Source: Helicobacter pylori
Lineage (GTDB): Bacteria; Campylobacterota; Campylobacteria; Campylobacterales; Helicobacteraceae
Assembly (NCBI RefSeq): GCF_016755635.1
Contig: NZ_CP051500.1
Location: forward strand, 992,001-1,056,000
DNA length: 64,000 nucleotides
Direction: 5' to 3'
A program made the translations under genes and the position numbers. Position 1 is the first letter of the stretch. Each line of letters opens with the position of its first letter. Below are positions 1 to 8,536 of the stretch, piece after piece. Under the pieces are notes generated by a model. It had not been told where the DNA came from, made no database searches, and saw only the letters and a list, made by a program, of their open reading frames with translations.

Positions 1-926
1 TTTAATTCTAGTTTAGAGGTGATCCTAACGGTGTCTCTTCGTGGGGTCATTGCCATGAAAATATCCGCAAACAAAGAAGAGGTTTTAGGCTTTAATTCTT
101 CAGGCATTTTAAAGGTGATGCTATAGCCTTTAGCCCCCATCATTAAAAAATCGTTCTTGGTTTTTTTAATGAGGGTAGGGTTAGCCCCAGTGGCTAGAAT
201 GATTGTTTCTGCTTGGATTTTTTCCTTATGCGTGATAACGCCCTCAATAAGGTTGTTTTTAAACTCAAAATCAATCACTTCTTCATTATAAAGGAACTCC
301 ACACCCGCATTTTGCAAATATTCTTGTAAAGAGCGCATCACTTCGCCCGGATCCACATGCACGTTTTCCGTTAAAAGCACGCTCCCGCAGATATTGTCAT
401 TAACAACGGGCATGTATTCTTTGGTCTCTTTCACACTAAGGATTTTATAAGCACCGCTGTCATCGCAAGTTTTAAGCTTTTTTTCAAAACTTTCTTCTAA
501 AGTGTAGATCATTAAAAGCCCGTCTTCTTTATACCAAAAATCCATGCCGTCTTTTAGCATTTGATGATAAATATCAACACTCAGCCACCCGTAGCGTTCA
601 AACAACGCCATGGTGCGGTGCGTGGATTTGGCGTTCGCGCTTTGCATAAACTTTAAAATCCATTGATAGAGCTTTAAATTAAGCCCAAAATGGAATTTTA
701 AAGGGGCTTGGTTTTTGAGCATGAGTTTTAGGGTGTCTAACACCACACCAGGGCATGAGAGCGGGGCTTTTTTAAACGCAGAAATGAGCCCGGCATTCCC
801 AAAAGAAGTGCCGTTTGCGCCATCGCTTTTTTCAATCACGCAAACCTTATGCCCTAATTTATGCATAGAATACGCGCAAGAAAGCCCTACAATCCCACCG
901 CCTATTACCACGACTTCTTTTTTCAT
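1..926 (-). CDS. dadA: D-amino acid dehydrogenase DadA (3' end outside window)
   Basis: This FAD-dependent membrane-associated dehydrogenase oxidises D-amino acids to 2-oxo acids and ammonia and passes electrons to the respiratory chain; the H. pylori enzyme is reported to favour D-proline. Residues 4-20 form the FAD Rossmann motif (VVVIGGGIVGLS), followed at about 38-50 by a conserved DadA stretch (GTSFGNAGLIS). About 308 codons are visible of an expected 410 or so, and the reading frame is open to the window edge, so the C-terminal FAD-binding part is missing only because of the cut. The ATG at 926 is 21 bases after ridA and the two are probably cotranscribed. Identity is firm; substrate preference rests on family knowledge. 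Confidence 0.93.
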   Translation of the reverse strand, partial: MKKEVVVIGGGIVGLSCAYSMHKLGHKVCVIEKSDGANGTSFGNAGLISAFKKAPLSCPGVVLDTLKLMLKNQAPLKFHFGLNLKLYQWILKFMQSANAKSTHRTMALFERYGWLSVDIYHQMLKDGMDFWYKEDGLLMIYTLEESFEKKLKTCDDSGAYKILSVKETKEYMPVVNDNICGSVLLTENVHVDPGEVMRSLQEYLQNAGVEFLYNEEVIDFEFKNNLIEGVITHKEKIQAETIILATGANPTLIKKTKNDFLMMGAKGYSITFKMPEELKPKTSSLFADIFMAMTPRRDTVRITSKLEL

Positions 927-947
927 GCTGATAGTCCCTTTAATAGA

Positions 948-1325
948 TTACTTAATGGCTATCGCTTCAATTTCTACTAAAGCGTCTTTAGGCAGTTTAG
1001 CCACTTGAAAGGTCGCTCTGGCCGGATAAGGCTCTTTAAAATAACTCCCATAGATTTCATTCACCACCGCAAAATCGTCTAAACTTTTCAATAAAATAGT
1101 CGTTTTAACCACGCTATCCATCCCTAACCCCGCTTCTTTTAAAATCGCTTTGATATTTTCCATTGACTGCGTGGTTTGAGAATGAATATCCGCGCCTTTA
1201 AATTCACCGGTACTCGCATCAATGCCTAATTGCCCAGAGACAAAAACAAGATCGTTAGTAGCGATAGCTTGAGAATAAGGGCCTATCGCTTTTGGGGCTA
1301 GCGTTGAATGAATGACTTCTTTCAT
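948..1325 (-). CDS. ridA: RidA-family reactive enamine/imine deaminase
   Basis: RidA proteins hydrolyse reactive enamine/imine intermediates released by PLP enzymes and amino acid oxidases, protecting other enzymes in the cytosol. At 125 residues it has the usual length. The C-terminal signature [20 protein letters not shown] carries the Arg that binds the substrate carboxylate and the Glu that orients water. The start has AGGAG upstream at proper spacing. It lies directly upstream of dadA in the same direction; DadA produces imino acids, so the pairing makes biochemical sense. Older annotations use tdcF or translation-initiation-inhibitor names for the same family. Confidence 0.93.
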   Translation of the reverse strand: MKEVIHSTLAPKAIGPYSQAIATNDLVFVSGQLGIDASTGEFKGADIHSQTTQSMENIKAILKEAGLGMDSVVKTTILLKSLDDFAVVNEIYGSYFKEPYPARATFQVAKLPKDALVEIEAIAIK

Positions 1326-1640
1326 GATTGAAACTCCTATGATGATGTGTTATGTCAGCTATTATTATGCAATCAAATTAATAAAGAAATAAAAAATGAG
1401 CGCAAAACGCCATGAATTTTCATCTTATTATAAGGTATTGTATATTTTTTACCCATATTTAGAAATTCTTAAACGGGTTTTGTTTGAATGGAAACTCAAA
1501 ACATTATTGTTCATTTTTTAAATAAAAGGGATTTTGGCTGTTTTGATTGGTTTTAAAATCAGTTTTGAAATTTTTCATAAGCCCTTGACTTTTATTATTG
1601 AGTTTAGATACAATAACAATCGTCTTTTTGAATAAAGAGT
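1326..1640. other. intergenic region between ridA and the tRNA cluster
   Basis: A 315-base AT-rich stretch without a convincing gene. Its minus-strand side carries the ridA ribosome-binding site and presumably the ridA-dadA promoter, and its plus-strand side carries the tRNA promoter at 1585-1614. Confidence 0.6.
1585..1614 (+). promoter_or_regulatory. sigma-80 promoter of the tRNA cluster
   Basis: TTGACT at 1585-1590 and TACAAT at 1609-1614 are separated by 18 bases, and tRNA-Gly starts about 27 bases after the -10 box. This is one of the few places in the window with both hexamers, as expected for a strong stable-RNA promoter. The four tRNAs downstream have no terminator between them and are probably one transcript. 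Confidence 0.65.
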
Positions 1641-1715
1641 GCGGGAATAGCTCAGTGGTAGAGCACGACCTTGCCAAGGTCGGGGCCGCGGGTTCGATCC
1701 CCGTTTCCCGCTCCA
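1641..1715 (+). tRNA. tRNA-Gly (GCC)
   Basis: Cloverleaf with acceptor stem GCGGGAA/TTCCCGC, D-arm AGCTCAGTGGTAGAGC, anticodon loop TTGCCAA (GCC), T-arm GGGTTCGATCCCC and encoded CCA. First of four tRNAs in a row. Confidence 0.97.
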
Positions 1716-1756
1716 TATTTTGATTTAACTTCTAGAGCATGGTTTCTATTTAGTTT

Positions 1757-1843
1757 GCCCAGGTGGTGGAATTGGTAGACACAAGGGACTTAAAATCCCT
1801 CGGTAGCAATACCGTGCCGGTTCAAGTCCGGCTTTGGGCACCA
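1757..1843 (+). tRNA. tRNA-Leu (UAA)
   Basis: Class II tRNA of 87 bases with a long variable arm; acceptor GCCCAGG/CTTTGGGC region, D-loop with GGTAGACAC, anticodon loop CTTAAAA (UAA), T-arm GGTTCAAGTCC and encoded CCA. Confidence 0.97.
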
Positions 1844-1916
1844 TCGTTGCAAATTAAACCAAATTAAACATGGTTTGATTTTGTTATCTCAATAGATGTG
1901 CTATTGTTAAATTTAA

Positions 1917-1991
1917 GGCGACATAGCCAAGTGGTAAGGCATGGGTCTGCAAAACCTTGATTCCCCGGTTCGAATCCGGGTGTCGCCTCCA
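1917..1991 (+). tRNA. tRNA-Cys (GCA)
   Basis: Acceptor stem GGCGACA/TGTCGCC, anticodon loop CTGCAAA (GCA), T-arm CGGTTCGAATCCG, discriminator U and encoded CCA. Confidence 0.97.
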
Positions 1992-2038
1992 TATTGTAGT
2001 CATTTAGGGACTTTTGTAAGGGACTTTTATGAAAATAG

Positions 2039-2126
2039 CGGGAGATGGCTGAGTGGTTGAAAGCGGCGGTCTTGAAAACCGTTGAGGGTCATACCTCCGG
2101 GGGTTCGAATCCCTCTCTCCCGGCCA
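2039..2126 (+). tRNA. tRNA-Ser (UGA)
   Basis: Class II tRNA with acceptor stem CGGGAGA/TCTCCCG, anticodon loop CTTGAAA (UGA), long variable arm, T-arm GGGTTCGAATCCC, discriminator G and encoded CCA. Last of the four tRNAs. Confidence 0.97.
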
Positions 2127-2251
2127 CTTGATTAAAATCTTTTAAGCGATTTGTTTTGGCAAATTCATCTCTTCTTTTAACAAAGAATTTTGTGAATATT
2201 GATTGTCTCTTTTAATTGAAATTTAAAGATTAGTTTAAAGGATTTTATTCG

Positions 2252-3742
2252 GTGGGATTGTCAGCATCAAGCCTCATTGTTCCTCTTAGCGTTATTTTAA
2301 TGGTGGTTTTCACTAAAAGAGTCGCGCTCTCGTTGTTTGTGGGCATTTTAGTGAGCGCTGTTTTAATGCATTCGTTACACCTTTCTTACATCGTAGAATA
2401 TGCCTATATCAAAATCACTTCCGTTTTTTACACTTACAAGCCAGAAAAAGGGCTTCATTTCAATCTTTCCAACCTTTATGTTTTTGGGTTTTTAATCTTT
2501 TTAGGCGTCTTAAGCCAAGTGATTTTAAAATCCGGTAGCGTGCAGAACTTTGTCAAAAAAGCTAAAAAATACTCTAAAAACGCTAAAACCCCTGAATTTA
2601 TCGCCTTTTTTTCAGGCATCATTATTTTTGTAGATGATTATTTTAACGCCCTAACCGTGGGGCAAATCTCAAAATCTTTAAACGACGCCCATAACTCCAC
2701 ACGAGAACGCCTAGCTTATATTATAGACTCCACTTCAGCGCCGGTGTGCTTATTAGTCCCTATTTCTAGCTGGGGGGCATATATCATGGGGATCATGAAT
2801 AACGACAGCTCGCCCTTATTAAAAGATAGTTTTTCGGTGCTTGTGCAAAGCTTAAGCAGTAATTATTATGCGATTTTTGCGCTCATTGCAGTCTTTCTCA
2901 CCATTTTATGGCAAATCAACCTCCCTGGCATGAGGAAGTATCAAAACATAGGCGTGAAGGATTTTTATAGCGAACAAGAAGAAAGCTCTCCAAAACTAGC
3001 CCCCTTAAGCCTGTTACCCCTTTCTATTTTATTATTGATCGTGTCCATTTCATCATTGATTTTTTATACAGGAGTGGTCTTAAAAAACACTGATGCGAGT
3101 TTTTCGCTCTTTTATGGGGGGCTGTTTTCGCTCATTATCACCTATCTTCTAGCTTATAGGTTTTTAGAAAAAGGGAGTTTTTTTAAACTCATTGTTGAAG
3201 GCTTTAAGAGTGTGGGACCAGCGATACTAGTCTTAACGCTCGCTTGGGCTATCGGGCCTGTGATCAGAGATGACGCTCAAACGGGGATTTACTTGGCACA
3301 AGTGAGCAAGGGATTTTTAGATAGCGGGGGAGGCGCGTATATGCCTTTAATCTTTTTTTTAATTTCTGGGTTTATCGCCTTTTCTACCGGCACAAGCTGG
3401 GGAGCGTTTGCGATCATGCTGCCCATTGGAGCGGGCATGGCTAATGAAAGCGATATTATTTTGATTGTTTCAGCGATCCTTTCTGGGGCGGTTTATGGGG
3501 ATCACACAAGCCCCATTTCTGACACGACTATACTATCGGCTACGGGGGCAGGGTGTTCGGTGCAAAGCCATTTCATCACACAATTCCCTTATGCAACTAT
3601 AGCGATGCTTTGTAGCGCGGTGAGTTTAGGGGTGGCAAGTTTTATGCATTCGCGCTTTCTCGCGCTTGTAATCGGTGCGGCTTTGCTTGTGGGGGTGTTC
3701 TATCTTTTAAAAAAATTTTATGGTGAAAATCTAAAAACTTGA
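2252..3742 (+). CDS. NhaC-family Na+/H+ antiporter (integral membrane)
   Basis: A 496-residue polytopic inner-membrane protein with about 11-12 hydrophobic segments. Blocks such as FSTGTSWGAFAIMLPIG (about 378-394) and GDHTSPISDTTI (about 415-426) are hallmarks of the NhaC antiporter family, whose members exchange Na+ for H+ or act as amino acid/organic acid antiporters. The GTG start at 2252 is preceded by AAAGGA at good spacing, and no ATG fits better. It stands alone after the tRNA cluster. Family placement is firm; the transported ion is not provable from sequence. Confidence 0.85.
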   Translation: MGLSASSLIVPLSVILMVVFTKRVALSLFVGILVSAVLMHSLHLSYIVEYAYIKITSVFYTYKPEKGLHFNLSNLYVFGFLIFLGVLSQVILKSGSVQNFVKKAKKYSKNAKTPEFIAFFSGIIIFVDDYFNALTVGQISKSLNDAHNSTRERLAYIIDSTSAPVCLLVPISSWGAYIMGIMNNDSSPLLKDSFSVLVQSLSSNYYAIFALIAVFLTILWQINLPGMRKYQNIGVKDFYSEQEESSPKLAPLSLLPLSILLLIVSISSLIFYTGVVLKNTDASFSLFYGGLFSLIITYLLAYRFLEKGSFFKLIVEGFKSVGPAILVLTLAWAIGPVIRDDAQTGIYLAQVSKGFLDSGGGAYMPLIFFLISGFIAFSTGTSWGAFAIMLPIGAGMANESDIILIVSAILSGAVYGDHTSPISDTTILSATGAGCSVQSHFITQFPYATIAMLCSAVSLGVASFMHSRFLALVIGAALLVGVFYLLKKFYGENLKT

Positions 3743-4020
3743 ATATTCTTAAGAAAAGCTTAAAAATCCCATTTTTTAAAATTAAAATAAGGTTTGAGCG
3801 ATCCATATTTGACTAAAAAAGAGTCTTATTTCATTATCAATCAATTAAAAAAATTATTCAAAAATAACCATCAATTATAAAAATCTTCACAAATCCCTAA
3901 AGAGTAACGCTTTTTAAAAAAATACATTTTTTTTAATTTTTTAATCAATCGTTAAGGTGTTTTAAGTTAAATTTCCTTATCTGTTAAACATACGGATAAT
4001 GTTATATCTTAAGGAAAGAA
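3743..4020. other. AT-rich intergenic region
   Basis: No gene seen. A weak plus-strand hairpin (TTAAG/CTTAA, loop AAAAG) shortly after the antiporter stop could end its transcript, but the stem is only five pairs and I do not call it a terminator. Confidence 0.4.
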
Positions 4021-4416
4021 AATGGGGTTAGGACACTAATAAGTTTAGGGATTTTGTTGAGCGTTTTGAGTGGCGATGATCTGAGATTGTATTCAAAGCC
4101 TTTAGTCTATTCGGCTGGAAGCGGGATGATTGGGATTGATATTGACAAACGGACATTTTACAAACGAGCGTTCGCTTTCACGATGAAATCGTTGTTCGGT
4201 GAAAACTTGCTTTTGTTTGTCAAATTAAAGCATTCTGCGTTGACGAGCAAACACATGAAAGGGCCTTTAGAAAACCGCCATCACCATTCTTTCACTAAAA
4301 ATTATGAAAAAGCGGTTAATGGTTGTCAAAAGTATTTCCATATCAAATTGCCTGAAGGCGCTCCTAGCAACTTCAAATCAGGTTCATACATGGCCACTAT
4401 GGTGGTGCGTTTTTAA
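4021..4416 (+). pseudogene. remnant of a secreted or outer-membrane protein gene
   Basis: An open frame from about 4036 to 4416 encodes ISLGILLSVLSGDDLRLYSK and onward, which resembles a signal peptide and the mature start of a Helicobacter outer-membrane protein. The C-terminus ends SGSYMATMVVRF with a final Phe, typical of beta-barrel proteins. The ATG at 4021 is out of frame by one base: it is followed by GGGG, and five Gs would join it to the signal-peptide frame. At about 125 codons it is too short for a barrel, and the middle looks like a join between distant parts, so an internal deletion is likely. A good terminator hairpin follows. Hof-type identity is a guess. Confidence 0.5.
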
Positions 4417-4427
4417 AGCGTTATTTG

Positions 4428-4445
4428 GGGTATTCTTTAATACCC
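4428..4445 (+). terminator. intrinsic terminator-like hairpin
   Basis: Perfect 7-pair stem GGGTATT/AATACCC with loop CTTT, 12 bases after the stop of the decayed gene at 4021-4416, followed by a T-rich but interrupted tract. Its presence suggests the upstream remnant was once a real transcription unit. Confidence 0.6.
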
Positions 4446-4814
4446 TTATCGTCTTTAAAATATCATCTTTCAAAAGCACAAATTTATTTTTTAGCCCTTT
4501 TTTTAAATCTTCTTAAAACTCTTTTGTTGTATTGATTGAGCAAAGTATTTTTAAAATACGGATAAAATTCATAAAAAATTTAAAAAATAAAAAAGCTCTG
4601 TTTTCATCAAATACGGGTTACTAAAACTTTTTATGGTGGGTTATAGCGTATTTTTGGCTTTAGTTGTTTCTTTTTAGGATTAGTTTAGGTTTAAAGCATC
4701 ACTCTCTTTTTTCTTATCATTTGGCGCTAAAAGCGACTCAATTAGCCCATTCCTTGATGATTGATTTCTTTGTAACCATCTAATCTGCCCTAAAGTTGAA
4801 GCAAAACAAACCCC
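4446..4814. other. gene-free AT-rich stretch
   Basis: No convincing coding frame, tRNA or repeat was seen between the hairpin at 4445 and the convergent minus-strand gene ending at 4815. Confidence 0.5.
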
Positions 4815-5828
4815 CTACAAAAACGCTTCTAATTTATAAGCTTTTTTATGCTCTTGTTTCAAATCCATGTAAGCGTTTAAAAGCATGTATTCTTCAAAGG
4901 ATAAAACCGCTAGATGCTCCTTAGCGAGATCGTTCATTTCTAATTCTAACAACACGAATAAAAAGGCTTTTTGCGCCTTATCGTCTTCTTGGCTTAAAAT
5001 CTCAAAAAATTGGAACCATTGATCAGGGACAAGAAATTTTTGCGCTTTTTGCGCGAGCTTTAAATAATCGTTCTTGTCATAACCCACCTTTTTGCAAAGC
5101 TCTGAAATTTTTAAAGTGTCTGCGTTTAAAGATTTCTCAAAAAAGACTTTTAAAAAAGACTTCACGCACTCTTTATCTAGGTTATCTTGCATCGCATTCA
5201 AAGCCTTTAAAACCTCTTTTTTGCTGCCTTTTTGGGCGATTTCTATAAAAGCGTAGCGTCGTAATTCCAAAGGGATTTGCGCGTTTGTTAAAACTTCAAA
5301 GGCGTTTTTCAAATCGTTATGAATGAAAGCTTTCAAGCGTTTAGAAAAATAAGCATGATCATAAGCCAAAGAGTGTTTATCGTGATCTTTAGGCTCAAGG
5401 GTGTTATTTTCTATATTGTGGTAGTGCTTAAAAAGGTTATCCACTTTTTCGCACCCGCTACTTGGCGTGTTTAAATCGGCCTTTAAATCATAGCGGGCTA
5501 AGATTTGAGAGAGGTTTTTAGCGAGATCGCTTTTAAATTTCGTTTTTAAAAAAGTCTTTTGAGTGTCTTGAGACAGGATTTGTTTGAGTAATTTGTCAAA
5601 ATCCCTTTTTTCATGGTATAAGCGGATTTTATGGCTGAGATTGTGCTTGAATAAAAAAACCCATGAAAAAAAAGCGAACATGCCCAAAACGCCCATAAGC
5701 CATACGGCAATGGGAAAATTAAAGCTGTAACTCCCTAAATTGAAAGCATAAGCTTGCGGATCGATGCTATAAACAAACACGCCAAAACCCACAATGAACA
5801 AAAATGTAAAGATAATGTAAAAACGCAT
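4815..5828 (-). CDS. membrane-anchored helical protein of unknown function
   Basis: The protein starts with two transmembrane segments (about residues 4-22 and 37-58), giving a short periplasmic loop with a large cytoplasmic C-terminal part of about 270 residues that is almost entirely charged amphipathic helix. The helices (for example RRYAFIEIAQKGSKKEVLKA) have a TPR/HEAT-like look, but no repeat unit is clear. The ATG at 5828 is preferred because AGGAGG lies six bases upstream; a GTG at 5834 overlaps that site. It is 9 bases after rlmH and probably in the accD-rlmH operon. I do not recognise a function. Confidence 0.75.
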   Translation of the reverse strand: MRFYIIFTFLFIVGFGVFVYSIDPQAYAFNLGSYSFNFPIAVWLMGVLGMFAFFSWVFLFKHNLSHKIRLYHEKRDFDKLLKQILSQDTQKTFLKTKFKSDLAKNLSQILARYDLKADLNTPSSGCEKVDNLFKHYHNIENNTLEPKDHDKHSLAYDHAYFSKRLKAFIHNDLKNAFEVLTNAQIPLELRRYAFIEIAQKGSKKEVLKALNAMQDNLDKECVKSFLKVFFEKSLNADTLKISELCKKVGYDKNDYLKLAQKAQKFLVPDQWFQFFEILSQEDDKAQKAFLFVLLELEMNDLAKEHLAVLSFEEYMLLNAYMDLKQEHKKAYKLEAFL

Positions 5829-5837
5829 GCGCACCTC

Positions 5838-6290
5838 CTATTTATGGTATGGATGCTTAAAAATAATGCTTAAAGCCCTATAGATTTGCTCGCATAAGAC
5901 AATTTTAGCCACTTCATGGCTAAAAGTCATCTCGCTCAAACTCCAAGCTTGACAATCCTTTAAAAAATTTTCTTCAAACCCATACGCTCCAGCGATAAAA
6001 AAATTAATATTAAGATGATTTTCTAACATTTTACTAAACGCAAAGCTATCGCCCCCTTGAGCTTTAGGGTGTAAGGCAATATTTTTTGCCTTAGGGTTTA
6101 AATACGGCTCAAAGGCTAGAGAATAGCTTTTTTGAGCGAGTTCTTTAGAAACTTTTTGAGCGTTGGCGGTATTTTTAGGGAATAAATCCACTAATTCCAG
6201 CTCGCAATCAAATTGCTTGCATTGCTTTTGATAGATTTTCACTAACTCTAAAGGCGAACTTTTAGCGATAGAATACACCACGCAACGCAT
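5838..6290 (-). CDS. rlmH: 23S rRNA pseudouridine-1915 N3-methyltransferase
   Basis: RlmH is a SPOUT-class methyltransferase that methylates pseudouridine 1915 in helix 69 of 23S rRNA, using SAM. The 150-residue length is normal. The knotted SAM site is visible as FFIAGAYGFEE (about 96-106), followed by SLSEMTFSHEVAKIVLCEQI and the C-terminal HPYHK, in which the terminal Tyr-His is characteristic. It lies 13 bases downstream of accD and 9 bases before the membrane protein gene. Identification is firm. Confidence 0.93.
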   Translation of the reverse strand: MRCVVYSIAKSSPLELVKIYQKQCKQFDCELELVDLFPKNTANAQKVSKELAQKSYSLAFEPYLNPKAKNIALHPKAQGGDSFAFSKMLENHLNINFFIAGAYGFEENFLKDCQAWSLSEMTFSHEVAKIVLCEQIYRALSIIFKHPYHK

Positions 6291-6303
6291 CAGTATTAAA
6301 ACT

Positions 6304-7173
6304 TTAAAAAATCTTTGAAGTCTTATGCATCATCATAGCGATGAGATCGCTCAAAGTTTTTTTCAAATCCTTCCTGTGCACAATCATATCAATCAAGCCA
6401 TGCTCTAATAAAAATTCCGCTGTTTGAAAGCCCTCAGGCAAATCCGCCCCTATCGTTTGCTTAATCACCCTAGGCCCTGCAAAACCTATCATCGCCCCAG
6501 GCTCTGCGATAATGAGATCCCCTAAAAACGCAAAAGACGCGCTAACGCCCCCATAAGTGGGATCGCTTAAGAGCGAAATGAAAGGGAGTTTGGCCTCACT
6601 CAATCGGTTCAAAGCCGCGCTCGTTTTAGCCATTTGCATGAGCGAATAAGTGGATTCTTGCATCCTAGCCCCCCCACTCGCTGAAACAATCAATAACGCT
6701 TCTCTTTTAGCGACCGCGCGATTGATCGCTCTTACGATCTTTTCCCCCTCCACAGAGCCTAAACTCCCCCCCATAAAGCTAAAATCAAACACCACGATCT
6801 GCAAAGGCATGCGGTTGATTTTAGCCTCACCGCTGATCACGGAGCTTGGGCGGTTAGTCCTTTTTTCGTATTTTTTAATGCGTTGTTTATAACTCTCTTT
6901 ATCCACGAAATTTAAAGGATCATTAGGGCGTAAGTGCTTGTCAAACTCTTCAAAACTCCCCACATCGCATAAAAATTCAATCCTTTCAGTCGCGTTCATG
7001 CGGAAATGGTAATGGCATTTCAAACACACGCTGTATTTACTAAACACTTCTTTATGATACATTAACGCATAACATTTAGGGCATTTCACCCAATGGCTTG
7101 GCTGTTCTTCCTTACTTGGTGCTGTCCGCAATTTATTGATCTTAAAATTTTTAAAGAAATCTGCAAATCCCAT
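6304..7173 (-). CDS. accD: acetyl-CoA carboxylase carboxyltransferase subunit beta
   Basis: AccD pairs with AccA to move the carboxyl group from carboxybiotin to acetyl-CoA, the first committed step of fatty acid synthesis. At 289 residues it has the normal length. The N-terminal zinc ribbon has two CxxC pairs (CPKC at about 31-34, CLKC at about 50-53), and the crotonase fold shows SGGARMQE and the oxyanion-hole region GGVSASFAFLGD. It is first in a minus-strand unit with rlmH and the membrane protein gene, and divergent from recO. Confidence 0.96.
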   Translation of the reverse strand: MGFADFFKNFKINKLRTAPSKEEQPSHWVKCPKCYALMYHKEVFSKYSVCLKCHYHFRMNATERIEFLCDVGSFEEFDKHLRPNDPLNFVDKESYKQRIKKYEKRTNRPSSVISGEAKINRMPLQIVVFDFSFMGGSLGSVEGEKIVRAINRAVAKREALLIVSASGGARMQESTYSLMQMAKTSAALNRLSEAKLPFISLLSDPTYGGVSASFAFLGDLIIAEPGAMIGFAGPRVIKQTIGADLPEGFQTAEFLLEHGLIDMIVHRKDLKKTLSDLIAMMMHKTSKIF

Positions 7174-7253
7174 GTTTTTCCTTAATTTTGCAGTTTTGTT
7201 AGGATTGTATCCAAGTTTTGCTTATAATAAACAAAATTAGCTTAAGAGTAGTG

Positions 7254-7868
7254 ATGCAAGGGTTTCTTTTACAAACACAAAGCATAAGAGATGAAGATTT
7301 GATCGTGCGCGTTTTAACCAAAAACCAGCTCAAAACCCTCTATCGTTTCTATGGCAAACGCCATAGCGTGCTGAATGTGGGGCGTAAAATTGATTTTGAA
7401 GAAGAAAACGATGATAAGTTTTTACCCAAGTTAAGGAATATTTTGCATTTAGGCTATATGTGGGAAAGAGAAATGGAGCGCTTGTTTTTTTGGCAACGCT
7501 TTTGCACTCTCCTATTCAAGCATTTAGAAGGCGTGCATTCTTTGGATAGTATCTATTTTGACACTTTAGATGATGGGGCTAGCAAACTCGCCAAACAGCA
7601 CCCCTTAAGAGTGATTTTAGAAATGTATGCCACGCTTTTGAATTTTGAAGGGCGCTTGCAAAATTACAATTCTTGTTTTTTATGCGATGCAAAATTAGAG
7701 CGTTCTGTCGCTTTAGCGCAAGGGTTTATTCTAGCGCACCCCTCTTGTTTGAAAGCTAAAAGCCTGGATTTAGAAAAAATCCAAGCTTTTTTTCGCACTC
7801 AAAGCACGATTGATTTAGAAATAGAAGAAGTGGAAGAATTATGGTGCACGCTGAATTTAGGGTTTTGA
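7254..7868 (+). CDS. recO: RecO-like recombination mediator
   Basis: RecO helps load RecA on SSB-coated single-stranded DNA and anneals strands. The N-terminus MQGFLLQTQSIRDEDLIVRV is a typical RecO OB-fold start, so ATG 7254 is preferred over an in-frame codon at 7218 that would add 12 unrelated residues. A short C-terminal zinc-type region has CFLC and a later HPSC. At 204 residues it matches epsilonproteobacterial RecO, which is shorter than that of E. coli. It is followed after 9 bases by the cinA-like gene. Confidence 0.85.
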   Translation: MQGFLLQTQSIRDEDLIVRVLTKNQLKTLYRFYGKRHSVLNVGRKIDFEEENDDKFLPKLRNILHLGYMWEREMERLFFWQRFCTLLFKHLEGVHSLDSIYFDTLDDGASKLAKQHPLRVILEMYATLLNFEGRLQNYNSCFLCDAKLERSVALAQGFILAHPSCLKAKSLDLEKIQAFFRTQSTIDLEIEEVEELWCTLNLGF

Positions 7869-7877
7869 AAGGTTAAA

Positions 7878-8534
7878 ATGAAATTTAAATTTTTGAATAT
7901 GGATAATGAGAGCGGTTTTATTTTGATTGAAAAAGAATTGAAACGATTAAACATTCTCGCTCAAGTCAAAGAAGATTGTATTGAATTAAAAGGCGACAAT
8001 ATCAAACAAGCAAGAATCTATCTTAAAACGCTTTTTAACTCCAATATTGTGGAATTAGACGATCATCAAAAAAGCGCAAACGCTTTAATAGAGCGCTTGA
8101 AATCTTTAGGTTTAAAAATTGCGGTGGCTGAAAGCTGCTCTGGGGGGTTATTATCGCATGCATTCACTTCCATTAGTGGGGCTTCAGCGGTTTTTATGGG
8201 GGGTGTTGTGTGCTACAATGAAGAGGTTAAGCGCGAATTATTGAAAGTCAATGCCACGACTTTAAAAGTCTTTGGGGTTTATAGCGAAGAATGCGTGAAA
8301 GAAATGCTACTAGGCGTGTTTTTGAATTTTAAAGTGGATTTAGCGCTTGCGATAAGTGGGGTGGCTGGCCCTAATGGAGGGAGCAAGGCTAATCCTGTAG
8401 GCACGATTTATATTGGTGCACAAAAGTTAGGATCTCAAGCTTTAATTGATCGCTGTTTTTTTGAAGGGAACAGAGAAAGCATCCAAAATAAAAGCGTAGA
8501 GCATGCCCTAAACATGCTCGCTAGAATGCTATAA
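7878..8534 (+). CDS. CinA C-terminal/PncC-type nicotinamide-nucleotide amidase
   Basis: Residues about 70-218 form the CinA C-terminal domain: VAESCSGGLLSHAFTSISGA, VVCYNEEVKRELLKV, AISGVAGPNGGS and PVGTIYIG. Family enzymes deamidate nicotinamide mononucleotide in the NAD salvage cycle. The first 65 residues are not the full COG1058 domain of long CinA proteins, only a short helical extension. It follows recO by 9 bases, and its stop lies two bases from the convergent gene ending at 8537. Function is inferred from family. Confidence 0.87.
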   Translation: MKFKFLNMDNESGFILIEKELKRLNILAQVKEDCIELKGDNIKQARIYLKTLFNSNIVELDDHQKSANALIERLKSLGLKIAVAESCSGGLLSHAFTSISGASAVFMGGVVCYNEEVKRELLKVNATTLKVFGVYSEECVKEMLLGVFLNFKVDLALAISGVAGPNGGSKANPVGTIYIGAQKLGSQALIDRCFFEGNRESIQNKSVEHALNMLARML

Positions 8535-8536
8535 AA

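Noticed and set aside
1504-1716. 70-codon minus-strand frame
   Set aside because: It overlaps tRNA-Gly and the tRNA promoter.
4304-4516. 70-codon plus-strand frame
   Set aside because: It runs across the stop and terminator hairpin of the remnant at 4021-4416 in another frame and has no ribosome site.
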